A DNA stretch of 64,000 nucleotides from Porites lutea (taxonomy: Eukaryota > Cnidaria > Anthozoa > Scleractinia > Poritidae): the NCBI RefSeq assembly GCF_958299795.1, contig NC_133206.1:27436624-27500623 (forward strand), in the 5' to 3' direction. Numbering within the stretch: position 1 is the first letter of the stretch; every line of letters begins with the position of its first letter. A program made the position numbers and the translations under genes. Shown in pieces: positions 33,643 through 46,700 of this stretch. The notes under the pieces were generated by a model. That model ran no database searches. It worked only from the letters and a program-made list of their open reading frames with translations, and was not told the origin of the DNA.

Positions 33643-36600
33643 ATGGCGTATTGGAAAGAGATGCTGTTGGTTTACTTTATAGCTTTCCACAGAATTTCAG
33701 CGGAAGGCAAGCGGAAAGAAGGTAAAACTATAGGTATATACGTATGTAAACTTTAATGATCTGTCTTTTTTCGCTTTCGTTGTAACTTACATAATTTATG
33801 AATCGAAAGGGAAAAGGAGAGAAAATGGATAACTTTATCGAAAGGATCACATTAAGTTGGAAAGAGCTGCAAAGCTCGGACATGAACTTCCATTGACAAC
33901 TCTGTCATCAAATTTTTGAAAATGACATTTGGAGACGGTCAGTTTTGATCGTAGCAATCCGCAATGCGTCCCTGCAAGCAGCTTATTCGGATGCCTTCGT
34001 TGTCACTGTTCTCAGTTTATAAGTGAACTATTTTATTTTGGCAACACAAGGCGAGGGAAAAGACATATATACAGTGCACATGAATACGTAAACTGCGGTG
34101 AATCAAACGTGAATCAAGACCTACCTCGCTTTTGCTTTGTGAAATTTAAAACTTCTAAGCCGGGGCGTAGGTCAAGATTTTTAATGGCGTGATCCCAAAT
34201 ACACACGTAATCAGCCACGAATTGAAGCAAACAGAACAGGCCCTCTCTCGTTGTTCTGTCACAAACATCACTTATTAACAGAAGGCTAAAGCAGTTTAGA
34301 GCACTAGTAGTCCCTCATAGCGATCGCGTGCGTGAAAATATTCACCCACGGGGAAGGAAGCCCTAAGGAAATGTTGGACTACTCCCCGGGGACTACTCAT
34401 AGGCCATTTTCGACCTTTTCGACACCATCCGGACGAGTACTGGCAAACGCGTGAGAAATTACAGTGTTTGTATTAGAATCTAATGTCGAATAATTTCCGT
34501 AAAACGGCTGTTCTGGAAAAAAAAAAGAACATATGATTTGTAAACTAAAGCTTTACTCCTAACGATTCTATTGAATGAAAAAAATTGAAGGGCATTACAT
34601 GCAGCTACAAGCGCTAGGGCCCCCTTTTAAAATTTCGGCTATACATTTGTCTCTGAAAAATTTATCTTCCTGCCGACTAGAATTTGCCGGGAAAAATTGC
34701 AGACAAATATATGGAAAATCTAAAGCAAGCGTCTGGAGAAATTTAAGCAAAGTAACTGCCCTGAAAATTTGTCAGTAAAATCCTTTGCTGTGTAGCTTAT
34801 AATTGAGTTTACAATTCATATATTTTTTTTCAGAACAGCCGTTTTACGGAAATTATTTGACGTTAGATTCTCATACAAACACTGTAACTTCTCACGCGTT
34901 TGCCTACTCGTTAAGATGGCGTCGAAAACCGTGACAAGATCTTTTATGTAAAAGTGGAGTGTACTAGTGTTATCATGGGAGCTATAATCGTGGACGAAGA
35001 CCGTGTTATCAAGAAATTCCTGTTATCAAATACCATTTTCAGTAAAGGATCTGGCTTCATGGCAACCGCCAGGGACGGGTAGGAGAGGACTCTGGGAACG
35101 TGGTTGGTTCCATATCGAGAGAGAAATTGTCAGATGTGTGACCTGGGTGTCAGAAGTTTTTTCTCGCGCGCAGCGAAGCCGCGAGAAAAAACCTTACGCG
35201 TGGATCATTTTTTAAGACATTCTCGACCCCAGAGCTATTCTGCGCATGACGGTCAAGGAGGGAAGAGCTCTGGGGAACCCTGGAACAAGATTGTCTCCGA
35301 CTGGTTTTAGCAAAAAAACAGTAAGAGTGTGTCTGATTGGTCCATTCAAGTTCCCACGAGAGCGGTTATCGAACGTGTGGCATGTCTGCATGTGAGTGGG
35401 TTTTCCCCTAAAAATGTTGAAGTAAACACGCCCGGACAATTCTTGATTTCAGCGATTCCAAAACAACATTTAGGCGACTAATTAGGCAGAATACCGGATT
35501 CCTCAACTTTCAAATAAAATACATATCGAAAATTGACCAAGAAAAAGATTTGAATGTGAAAAAAAAGATTTAAATACATCGACATCTTTGCCAGCTAACA
35601 TTTAAGAAGCATGACACATAACTGATTTTTCTTCACATCGAAAATTGACCATCGACCATTTTTCTTCATATCGAAAATTCGACATATCGAAAATTGACCA
35701 AGAAAAAGATTTGAATGTGAAAAATAAGATTTAAATACACCGACATCTTTGCCAGCTAACATTTAAGAAGCATGACACATAACTGATTTTTCTTCGACTT
35801 CCTCGTTATCGTATTCACACGAAGTAGCCGTGGGAAATTGTCCTGGGCAGATTAAAGGGACTGGTTCACGATAATGCGCATGTGTGAGTTCTGACAGTAG
35901 CTGATTGTTTTTCAACCAATCGGAAGCGAGTTAAATGCACGCAAGTAAATTTACAAAATTCAAATTAATTGTTCGCGACGCGAGAGTATTTCCGGGCATT
36001 TGGTTTGATTTTATTTATCCCCATAATTCAAGTTTATTCTTTGCTACTCCTCAGATATATGTTGCAACCGATAAGAATAAAATTTACAGCCCTGTCCTGC
36101 TTTGAAACAAACATTTACCAACGTGTATTTTTACGAGGTCGTATCCACGCTAACAAAGCGGTCACCGATCGGCAAACAAAATTTGTAAACAAACATCTTA
36201 TTACTGTTCTCTCAGTTCGCCTTATATAAACCCGCAAATACCTACAAATAGCGCTTGACCGGTGACAAAAGCACACAACATATGAGTATAAAGATTATCC
36301 TTAATTGAGCATAAATTTCAATTGCTTATCAGCAAATGAACAAATTCATTCGCATTGCATCGGGTCAGTGTTCCGCAAAACAAATGTTATCGAGTAGCAC
36401 ACATAAAGAAACTAGATTATAAACAGAATATTCAGGCAATAATTTATTTTAAAAACATCAAGTCTTAGACATATACGATGGTAAAGCAAAGATACAAGGA
36501 ACATTTCAAGTGTACCAGATCGGTGAAGATCGCGCGGCCTGTTGCGGTATAACTACAGGTCGGAGTCAAAAATCAAATCAACGTTGAACGAAATCATGCC

Positions 36601-38483
36601 TTTAACCACTTTCCAAGTGTCCTGTATTCTTTTCGTAGGCCACACACTACTCCTTGAACCATACCAGATCGATAGGCTAAACATCTCTATCTCCAAAGAC
36701 TCTTGAGAACGTCCTGTTGCCGGACGGCCACGATGCTCTTTTAAACCTCATGATCAAAACATTATTTTTTGCGTCTTCTTAAAACGTAACCAGTCAAACG
36801 ACACAACCACACGTTAATCACCACAAACGAAGTATAACTAGACCAGCCAAAGCGACGGATGTCCGAATAAAACGTAGGATTTTCAAAGATTGTACCGGTA
36901 ATGGCGATTTCGAATTTAGTGTTGACCCAACAAATTTATTCTGAAGAGAAAAACGGCGCGCATGCGCATTATCGTGAACCAGTCCCTTTAAGAATTCCGA
37001 TTCTCTCATCATTTTTCCTTTGGAACTTGAGACAGTGACTGAATGTGAGGAATGTGAAAGTGATTCCAACGATGATAATGGAAGTATTTTTGCCGGCAAA
37101 GCCATTGACGAAGAGTCTCGGAGATGTCGAGGAACCTCCGCTAGATTTCAACAAAACGTGACGGCTTAAAATAGCAAGCAAAGCAGTTGATGAAAACGAC
37201 ATTGACCTCTTTCTCTCGAACTGAAAAAGGCAACAACTTTAGTTGCATTTCTCTTCTATGTTTCTAGGGTACATTTTGTGCAATTTTTTTTATGTATCAC
37301 TATGTTGAATCTTTTTGCTAATTTTAGCGATATCAGAGTATTAATGTTGGAAATGCTTGGCGCCTAAATTGGTGAAACGCCACGTTTTCGAGTTACAGTC
37401 TTAAACATATGATGTAAATTGCTGACAACAGCTACTGTAAATCATTTGTAAATATTTTGTAACTTAAAATTCCAATGTACCTCTTACCTTATTACCGGAA
37501 TTTAACGCTGCATGCTTGAAATTAGGGTTTTCGAAATAAGTTGGTATTTTTTTGATCGCGAATGAACGAATGAAGGTAGTAACGCCATTGCTTATTTTCA
37601 AATCAGAAGGTCTGGTTATGAGTCAGTTTATCATGGGATAAACAACACGAGACCCAAACAGTCAGAAAGAGCACATTGAAATTAGCGACATTCTCAAGTT
37701 TGGTGTTTATCGGGCCTATATTGAACGAGATACAGCCATTGGGTAACCTTTCAAAATAGATTATCACGGCGAGCCTATGGCCAAGCTAAGCTTGGAACTA
37801 GTTAATTCTCCTCAGTCACACACACGTACTTGCGAGAGGAAAGTGCCTTCGTATATCTTTGCACTTGCCTTACAGTCCATAGTATGTTTCATTTGGTGAT
37901 GTTACCCATAGTGGTTGCCTTGCGTATAAGTTAGTTATGTACCCACCCGCCAACCCCTGGGGCAATAGTATGCTACACAGCCGTTTTTAGCGTCGACACG
38001 CAACGCTCCTTAGTGAGGAGGAGCGTTGCGTGACGACACTAAAAACGGCTGTATAGCAGACTACTGGGGCAAGAACACGCTCCGAATTGGCTGAATAATA
38101 TGCACTTCATGTATTTGTATCTTTCAGAAAGTGCAAAAAAGCTGTACTGCTTAAAGTGTCAGTCGAAAATTTCTTGGGATGACTGTGACAAGTCAAGCGT
38201 GCAAGTAGCTTGTTCAAACGATCACGTCTGCCTTAAATTAACAGCGCATAGGTGGGAGATGACTAATGGAACAAAGACAGGTCGTGTTCTTCCTCTTTAT
38301 GCAAGGTATTGCTCCCTACCAGAGGGTTGCTCTACAAAACAATGCGAAGATATAAGCTGGAATTGCCAGATAGTCTGCTGCAACCAACACATGTGTAATG
38401 CAAGCAATTCCATTTGGTTAACCAAGATACTCTTTGTTGCTGTCCAGGGCTTAGCGATTCACAAGATGTCAACTGTATATTGA
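33643..38483 (+). CDS. Ly6/uPAR (three-finger) domain protein, GPI-anchored, 2 exons
   Basis: The second exon (38128-38483) follows TTTGTATCTTTCAG and encodes LYCLKCQS...CCNQHMCNAS, a single LU domain with ten Cys and the terminal CC-x4-CN pattern. A hydrophobic tail (WLTKILFVAVQGLAI) suits a GPI signal. A signal-peptide exon is needed upstream. The candidate at 33643-33721 encodes MAYWKEMLLVYFIAFHRISA and ends GAAG|GTAAAA in phase 1, which matches the phase of the second exon. Joined, they give about 144 residues. The 4.4-kb intron holds several transposons. The LU exon is well supported; the pairing with this first exon is inference. Family members are secreted or surface ligands and receptor modulators. 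Confidence 0.72.
34398..34935. mobile_element. TIR element in the Ly6 gene intron, ~90-110-bp arms
   Basis: The left arm has GGCAAACGCGTGAGAAATTAC and ends GTAAAACGGCTGTTCTG near 34525. The right arm begins CAGAACAGCCGTTTTAC at about 34834 and ends TTCTCACGCGTTTGCC near 34906. Similarity continues outward to TTTTCGAC/GTCGAAAA. The core is AT-rich and non-coding. Exact ends and target duplication are unclear. Confidence 0.65.
35522..35806. repeat. Direct duplication, two ~115-bp copies 171 bp apart
   Basis: ATATCGAAAATTGACCAAG through AACTGATTTTTCTTC occurs at about 35522-35637 and again at about 35693-35806, with only a few substitutions. Small pieces of ATCGAAAATT repeat in the spacer. Confidence 0.85.
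35856..36987. mobile_element. piggyBac-like non-autonomous transposon (TTAA target)
   Basis: TTAA at 35852-35855 and 36988-36991 flank a 1132-bp element. Its 27-bp terminal inverted repeats are identical: AGGGACTGGTTCACG, then ATAATGCGCATG. TTAA duplication is the signature of piggyBac transposition. No transposase frame is present. The element lies in the proposed intron of the Ly6-type gene. Confidence 0.82.
37966..38063. mobile_element. 98-bp hairpin MITE with 9-bp target duplication
   Basis: Arms TAGTATGCTACACAGCCG and, reverse-complemented from the right, TAGTCTGCTATACAGCCG extend through TTTTTAG and ACGCAACGCTCCT, so nearly the whole element folds on itself. CTGGGGCAA is duplicated at 37957-37965 and 38064-38072. 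It sits 64 bp upstream of the LU exon. Confidence 0.88.
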
Positions 38484-39206
38484 ATAGGAAACTCGTAAAG
38501 TATGCATTTACGGGGGGACGGGGGTGGTGGTAAACAGTGGTGGATCAAGGGCTCAGGGCCCCCACCTTATTTTGAGACCAAACTGAGACCCGCAAAGGGC
38601 CAAGAAAAATGGATTTGAAACCGGTCCCCCTCTTATCTCAGAAAGGCGGGGAAAGGGTTCGCTTACTAAAGATCAGAATCCGCCACTGGTATTAAAAGGA
38701 AAACCATCATCCATACTTTGATATGTAAACAATTTATTATGTATAATGTCATCTTACTATTTACAGTTTCTGTTTGTAATCAAACCACCGTAGAAAAGTG
38801 TTGATAATGGCGGTAAATTGAGAGAGCGTTTTATAAAATTTCGCGATACGGTAGTTTTGCTTACGTAAATTCCACAAAAGTAAGTAACCATAATAAGTGT
38901 GGTTAACTTGGGAGTGTATCGTGTAGTAAGTAGTTTGTGTTCTGGTATTGGATACTCTTTTATATAGCTGTCATGTTTTCGCCTAATGGAAAAAGTCGAA
39001 TTTTTGCTTCTAAATGATTTGACTAAATTGTAAGTTAAAGCGTTTTATCTCGTAACTATAGCAACCGAATGCCACTAAGGTAAAGGGACTGTAGGTCATA
39101 TATGGCTAAGGGGGGATGACCGGTGTTTAAAGAGTGTCACGTTACCTTGACTCTCTATAAACCGAACACCTCCATGGGCACTTACTGCAGGTACTTAAAC
39201 CCTTTA

Positions 39207-39354
39207 AGAGACTGGTCATGAGAATTACGGACATGGTCACACAAGATGAATGTGCTTGATATTTTCTCAACTTCTCCCCACTACTTCTGTAGGAAATAAA
39301 TAGGGGCAGCAAATAAGAATTCAAATTTTGATCTTAGGGTTTAAAGGGTTAATG
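39207..39354. repeat. Dispersed repeat R2, copy 1
   Basis: Matches 49010-49147 in the same orientation, sharing AATTACGGACATG, TCACACAAGATGAAT, CTTGATATTTT and AGGGTTTAAAGGGTTAA with scattered differences. Confidence 0.75.
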
Positions 39355-39929
39355 AACAGGCACCAAGGAGAAGAGGCTTTGCCTCGAAGACGCTTTGAGA
39401 AAAAGCAAGAATTCTTTGGGAGGGGGGCTTTGCGCTAGTTCATCCTGGTTAAGTTATAATAAAACATACCAAATAAGGATTCTAGAGATTAGATTTAAGG
39501 CAGAATCCGTTTATAAATCCCGATATCATTATATCTGGATTTTGACTCTTTCGGAGAAAACGAGACTTGCTTTTTCCATTAACGGTATCTCTTGGCAACA
39601 CGCAAACAATAGTAGCTACCAAAATTTAAAGCAAACACTGTATGCGTAAGATAGGTACAAGATTAAACATATTGTAACTTGATATTGTATCTGTCTTGGA
39701 AACGTTCGCCAACTCTAAAGCTGTTCATGATCAGGAACACTGAGTTATAAAGAGGCTTGGGATGCACTCAGTAGTACTTCACTAACTTCACCATAAATGA
39801 GGAAAGAATGATTCCTAGCAGCTATGAGGAAAGAAAAAAAACGTGAGTGCAACGGAAACGCTCCTCAAATGACCGTTGGTGACAACAAATAGGCCCTTAA
39901 TTTGTCCAGGAATTGTTGAGCGTGCGAAA

Positions 39930-40112
39930 TGTGTGAGCGCGCGTGAAAATCACCACGCACGAAGAGAACCGGGGCGCTGAGGAAGGAGAGATTTCTCTCT
40001 TCCCTGCGCGTGTCACTTTCCATGCGGCTGGCGATTTTCACCCGCGCTCTCGTATTTCGAGCTACTATCCCTGAGGGAGAAAAATAAATGGGGGTTAAAT
40101 CGTAGTCTACTT
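39930..40112. mobile_element. Truncated MITE of the TAGACTACGAG family
   Basis: The right half has GAGCTACTATCCCTGAGGGAG and ends CGTAGTCTA like the intact copy at 23652-23878. The matching left terminus is missing. Confidence 0.55.
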
Positions 40113-40745
40113 GCGTCCGACCATACTTAGATCGTAGAGACATTGTGAATTCTAAGAAGGGAACGACTACGAGAACGATGATTATTATCTCAATATTTAT
40201 TAGTATGCGCACGTAACCCGGCTTTATTTTGGCGGGAAAACGTGATATCTGTCGTTATTCTACAACGGGTTTTGGCAAAAATGTCGTGGTAACGGAACAA
40301 GTTATAAAATGCCAGAAGTTATCATTTTCTGATCGGGAGAGGGCTTAACCTCCTTCAATAAAATTTCGGTGTAAACTGTTTTAATGAACAAATATAAGTA
40401 AAAAATATGAAGCTTTCCTGGATGTCTATTTTTGTGGAATAAGTGAAACAAAAAAACTTTAAGTCAAATCTTCTCAAAAGATTTTCTACTGTCTATGGCC
40501 TTACAGGGAAGTACCGTGGCGAACTTCAAAGCGAAGCATAAATTAGATGTCTGCTCCCAGTCAAGAAAACACTCTCGAAAAGAAACGCGTGGAACAGCCA
40601 AAGTGGTGCGCCGAAAACAAAAAACAGTTCTATAAAAAACGCGATCAGGGGTGCGCCCTTCAGACGCAATAATTATTTATCCACAGCCATATTGTCATGC
40701 GTTGATCTGAAAGCTTTTCCATGAAGTTTTCAGTTTTTTACTTAC

Positions 40746-43700
40746 TTGAAAAGCACTTAGAAGTATTGCTATCAATCCCAAAATAAACACATTTCTGCGG
40801 AAATACTCGCTTAGCTGTGAAATGCATCCCTGCAGAACAAAATATGAATACATTATTAAGTTATGATAGAAATGTGATGGCGAATTTTCATCTAGGTGAA
40901 TAAATGAGAAAGAAGTTAAATCAGTCAGTGACACTGGCGGCTCAGAGGAAAAATCCGAGAACTCCCGACAGAGCCGAACCGATGACCTTCTGGTTACTAT
41001 TATTAGGTAATAAAGAAAGCCCGTTACTATATGTTATCTAGGACAAATTAAAGAAACAACGTTTTTGGGAAACTGCCCACCTACCCCTCCCCCAAGCCAA
41101 AATTTGCTTTAAGTGTTAAGTAAGTTTTAATATTAACTTAAGGGAGGGATAGGTGGTCATTTTCTCAGAAACCGGGGTTGCGTTCGATTGGGAAATCCGC
41201 ATTTCGGATTTTGCAAGCGAATGCCTCAGGGTGGATTTCAATCAAGACATCCAAATCCGGATTTTATGGATTTCCTTTTTTATCGTTCGATTGGGAAATC
41301 CGCAGAAGGATTTGCAAAACTATTCTCGTAAACAGCGGTCTTCTTTTTACTAATTATGCGTGCGCGTGCAAGACCGCTATTCTTTAGGGCAGTTTTTCAA
41401 ATCCTTTTTCGGATTTCTCAATCGAACGGTTAAAAGGAAATCCAAAAGCGTATATCTCAGCGATGAAATCCGGTTTCAATTTTTACATTCGATTGCAAAT
41501 CCGAAATCTGAATTTTCAAACCTAATTCCAGATTTCCCAATCGAACGCACCCCTGAATTGATCCAAAACGTCTTGGTCACGTTAGATGACAAAATAAAAG
41601 AGATCACTTGAAAAGGACTGCAAAAAGATAGCTAAAACCGTTTACTTTATTAGTGAAAACATCTTTAATTTAGTACAAGTTAAGCACCAGTGATGATGAT
41701 GATGACGATGATGATGATGATGATGATTATCATATGAAATTATGATTATCATTTGAAATGACAATGATAGTGATGATGATGATGATTATCATCATCATCA
41801 CTATCATTGTCATTTCAAATGTAACGACAAACCCTAACCTTGCGGTAAATGTTGGATGGGTGATCTCTCCTCCCGCATGCTGGTGTTATTGTCTTGCAGC
41901 ACGAGTTCGGAACGGACAAATTCTCATTTTCTGGCATCTGTTTCCACGAAGTGGTGTTCCAAGATGCATATGAAAAACCGCCGCAGCATTTCAGCTACAA
42001 GAAGAACGTTAACAGGACACAACATGCTATGAGAGAAAATTGCTCCCATGTGAACAAGGCATGTATCAGAATACTACTGGACCTCAGGCGAACCCAAAAT
42101 TAACGGTGAACAAAGGAGAGGCTAGTATTTTACATTCCTCAACCCTTGGTCGTCTAAGGGGTGGGGTTGAAGCAATACCCAAGATTGCTTTTTTAATTGA
42201 TTTTTTTGTGTGAAAGGTTTGAACCCAGGAGTCATCATGATTATGGTCCGAGTGAACGTAGTCGTGAATAGGACTGTTGTTGTTGACAGTGAGTACGTTT
42301 TCTACCGCACAGGTTGTCGAAACGTCAGTCTCTGTCAACAACAACAGTCCTATTCAGGACTACGTTCATCACGACTCGGACGATCATACTCAAACTACTT
42401 ATGATTTTTTTTAACGATTTCGAGTCAGAACCTTTCTTCTGATGACCTTCGGTTGCTATGGACATGGAAATGATGCCCCCTTTATACCGTCTTGATAACA
42501 TGAATTTAAGCCACCTTTCGAAAAGATGTGTTTTTTTTTTTTCAAACACTTTTTTCAACCTCGTCCCCAGGGCTTTTCCCTTAAAAAATGGGTAGGGCGC
42601 CCACCCATTTTTTAAGGGAAAAGCCCTGGGGACGAGGTTGACACTTTTTTGTATGCAAAACAGCACTTAAGCATTAATTTTTTCTTAATAGCATATTTTA
42701 GACCTTCCCTTTAGGCACAAAAATGCTTCGGTTCCAAGCCATCAGAGAGGTCTTATCTGGCAGCAAGATTAGTGGCTATTTCGAATTACGCCATTGTTCC
42801 CATCATGTAAAGCTCAACACAGTATGTCTTCAAGAAATTTTGTCTCGCCATAACATTAAACCACAGAGAAAACCCCCTTCCTCCCTGCTTGTACCATGGA
42901 GAGAAGTTCACCAGGTCACTCACCCGATCCATCCTAAGTTAACACCTCGCAGGTCATGATTTTCTGGACTTACATTTTGGTGTAAACTGTCAAAGGATTT
43001 GGTGACGTCATCTGATGAACCGTATTCATTCATTCTGGTCAATGCCGTTTTATCCAGTTCTTCCTCAATCTAGTTTTAAAAGGAATATAATTGAAGAGAA
43101 CGGAATATAACATTTTGTTTAATTATTGGGCAAACCGAGTACTTCGGCCTGTCGGCTTCCAGATGATTCCAGCCTTTTGATTATTCTTACACATAAAACG
43201 CCTTCTCCTTGGCCATGCCAACACTATTACGTTTTCCATCGGAAACGTTCCTATTTGGTGTTAACAAGACAAATTAAACGGTCTTTCCTATTTCAGAGTA
43301 AAACTGGCGACCAGAACAGCAGACAATAAAGGGAGGCTGCTTCTGGCGCGGAGAGACATAGTGTGAATGAGTTTGAAACAAAACAAAATTAAATTAAACC
43401 AAGGATAAAATTGGACCACGATATCTGTAATAATAGCCTGCGAAAACAGCGGTTTCCACTCGCTCTTCGCCGCTAGGGACGTTTCGCGAGGAGGAAAGTC
43501 TGCGACCCAGCTACAGAAATTCCATACTGATGACGTAAAATCTGTCCGGAATCCGGTCATAAGCGCTGATTGGACGATGGAGTAGTTACATTGTTGTAGC
43601 TATTGTTTACGAATGACCGACAAAAGACAAAAGGCCACAAAGGTCAAATGTAAACGCGGGGAATCCATAACAAAAAAGTCAATATTTGTGGAAAATATTC

Positions 43701-46700
43701 TTCTGTAGAAGAGGCATTTGAGTTTTGCTGGAGCTCGTTCACAGATGAACACAATTTTTTACCAAAATCAGGACCAGGAGAAACGTAAATTAATTGAACA
43801 AATTTGCATTTGGAACCCCATGACTACTGGATTTATTATGTAAACATTGATTTACGTCATCAGTATGGGATTTCTGTCGCTGAGTCGCAGACGTTCTTCC
43901 TTGCAAAACGTCCCCAGCGGTGAGGTGCGAGGAGAAACGGCTGTTTTCGCAGGATAGCAATAGTGCAGCCTCTCCTCCCTCCCCCCAACTAATATCTCCT
44001 CTCCCCTACCCCCTATCTTCCACTTCAGATCCTTAGGAACGTACATAAAGTGAAATCTTTTCACTCCCAGCCTCTTCTCAGACGTTTTTTCTTTAATTCC
44101 CCGCGCTGTTGCTGGTAAGGTGTTCGCGTGAAGTTGGGTTACGCGCATGCATGAGACAGTAAGAAGATGACCTCACAACGCATGTGAAGTTTTGATTGTA
44201 TTTTTAAACTGGAAACCGTCGTTTAAGCAAACAGAACACCACAGCGCATGAGCAAGTGTGAGCCAATCCTTACCTGATCTCTGTGTAAAAAAGCCACAAT
44301 TCCGACTGCACATTCGATGAAAAAGATAAGCGTTAGCAGGATCAAAAACTGCAACATAATTTAAAAACGATTAAAAGAAATGAAGCTTATAAACGTTTTA
44401 ATCCCAAAGGACAGCTATCACCGTTTGACCCTCATCAGATGGGGCCGCACATGGTGGTTCCAGATCGCCTTCATTTGCTCGAATGAAAGCTTACAGGGAT
44501 AAATAGATCATAATTTGTAATTGTAGACCATCTTCGAAGTATAGCCATTTTATGCGCGCAAGGATTGATGGGATGGATCAAAGCAATGTCACGTGGTATA
44601 TACTGATTATGAGGCAAACAACTTTCTGTACTTACTGAGGTCAGGAAGTATCTGTGCTCTTTGACGATTCCATAGCAACCACAGACTGAGACAATTATGA
44701 TAAGTCCTCCTGTTCCAATCATAAGTCCAACGATAATAAGGAACCAAGAACTTCCCAAAAGTACATTGTACTCACTTTCGAATAGTAGCGTCCAGGTTCC
44801 TATTATCACCAGCGCTATTCCACTTAGCTGAAAAAGACAAATGCTACTTTACTGCAGACCCGTTTCTCAAAGAAGTAATATGGACCTTTTGCTCGAAGAC
44901 TTAATTACTTGAGGTGTAATCATATTTGGCCACAGGTTCTCGGTCACTAAAGGTATCTTTTGCGCTTGCGTTGTGTTCCGCTGCGTTGCGACATTGCGAC
45001 AGGCTCATAAATTCGAATTGTTTCCGAATCGTTCCCAATAGCAGCTGAGTATGCAGTGAAAGCAAGATGTAGATAATTAAAAAACGCTATGCAAGTTTTA
45101 AGTGTACCTTTAGGAACCTTTGGCCAGTTCGAGGACGTCGAAGAAGACAACAAGGACGAGATTTAATTTTAATTTTTTTTCGCGCGTTCTCAAAAAAATG
45201 GACACTCCGGAAACATTTTTTCCATCGGAAAAGTTAGCAAGGTTATTTTTATTGAAGGAATTTAAGCCCTCTCCCGAACGGAAAATGATGAAACTTCTAA
45301 CATTTATAAACTTGTTTCCGCCACTACACGCCATTCTCACTAAAACCCGTAATAGAATGACGATGGCTATCGCGTTTTCCCTCCAAAATGATACTGATTC
45401 ATAAGCGCTCAATACATAACTTGTATTGAGAAAATATCGCCCTAGTTCTCGATTAACAGGGACTAAGAATCTTAGGGCCAGTTATTGAGTCAACTGAAAA
45501 TTAAAGGGAACATCTATTATGTCAGAAACCCGTAATACCGCATAAATACCGTTTTGGTCGTTTGAAAGTCGACAAAACGCGAAGCTATTGCATGCAAATG
45601 AACTATCACAATCAATAATTGTTCGAAACTGCAACAGAACAATGCTGCTATACCACTCTCTTAATTTCATGCGCTTGTGATTGGTGGTCCATTTATGATG
45701 AACAGAGGGATAAACACTATGTTTAAGTTTGGTACAAGTGTGTAATGACTCTTATTATTCAACAACTAGATAAAAGCTAATTAAATATCCGCTTTTCGGC
45801 AACACCGCTAACAGTTCAATAACACAAAGAATGGAGGTTTCATTACGCCTGCGCTGAGTTGACGCAAGACCTCGGGAAACATCCAGATTTCATAGCGGTA
45901 AATTGTGGGAGACCATATGGTAGCTTAAGCTTCGTCCCTAACACCACAAATTGTTTTGGTGGATGATTGTGTGATCGTCTCTTCGCAGGGACGTCTCGGT
46001 GTCTAGAAGTTTTCAGAGTAGCTTCATTATCCCATCTTTAGATCAGATCGTCAAGGGTGCGTAAGAACATAAAAACCGCGGGGAATTTACTGACCCCAGC
46101 CCAAGGAGCTCGGTAGGGGGAAGTGGGTAAAGTTTTCTTATTCTTTTTTTTTCGCTCTTCTCGCTCGTTCTCGCACGCTCTCTTCTCTAACGTGCTCGCA
46201 AAATTCGACGAGTGTGTAAGTTGGGAAAGTGGCGCGGAAGGTCATCTAATTATCAATCGAATTAAGTGTCTCTAGTCTCACGGATTATTTGTTTACACCC
46301 ATTATATTAGTCTCTGCGTTGCTCTCCCATAGCCTGCGTAGCTGGCGGGACTAGCAGGCAAATGCTGTAGTTTTTTGGCGGCGTAACCGCGTGTGGCATG
46401 CAAAAGGTGCCTATCTGACGGCTCTTGACTAGTGTTTTCACCAGTCGCGTATTACGCGTGCCACTTTTACCCGAGGCCAAAATTACTGTTCAAGGTGGTT
46501 GTATGTTCGGCTACAGGGTGAGTTTGTTGCCACGGAAAGCACTTCACAGTTGTGACAGAAAAACAATATAAGTTTTCCGGTTTCGTCTTTCCTGATTTAA
46601 TTAACAAGTGAGTCACTTATTAATAACCGACAACGAACGAAAATAGCATTTGCAACATGATCGTGACAGGTTTCTAGTTGCGGCATGTTGTTGTTCATGT

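Larger units (their letters stand above)
38500..40745. other. Intergenic; repeats but no recognised exon
   Basis: Contains a GC-rich fragment ending AATCCGCCACTGG (38540-38690), repeat R2 copy 1 (39207-39354) and a truncated MITE (39930-40112). The missing last exon of the minus-strand tetraspanin should lie here, but I could not identify it. Confidence 0.4.

Noticed and set aside
36818-37202. Minus-strand frames overlapping the right end of the piggyBac-like element
   Set aside because: They cross the TTAA junction and lack homology.
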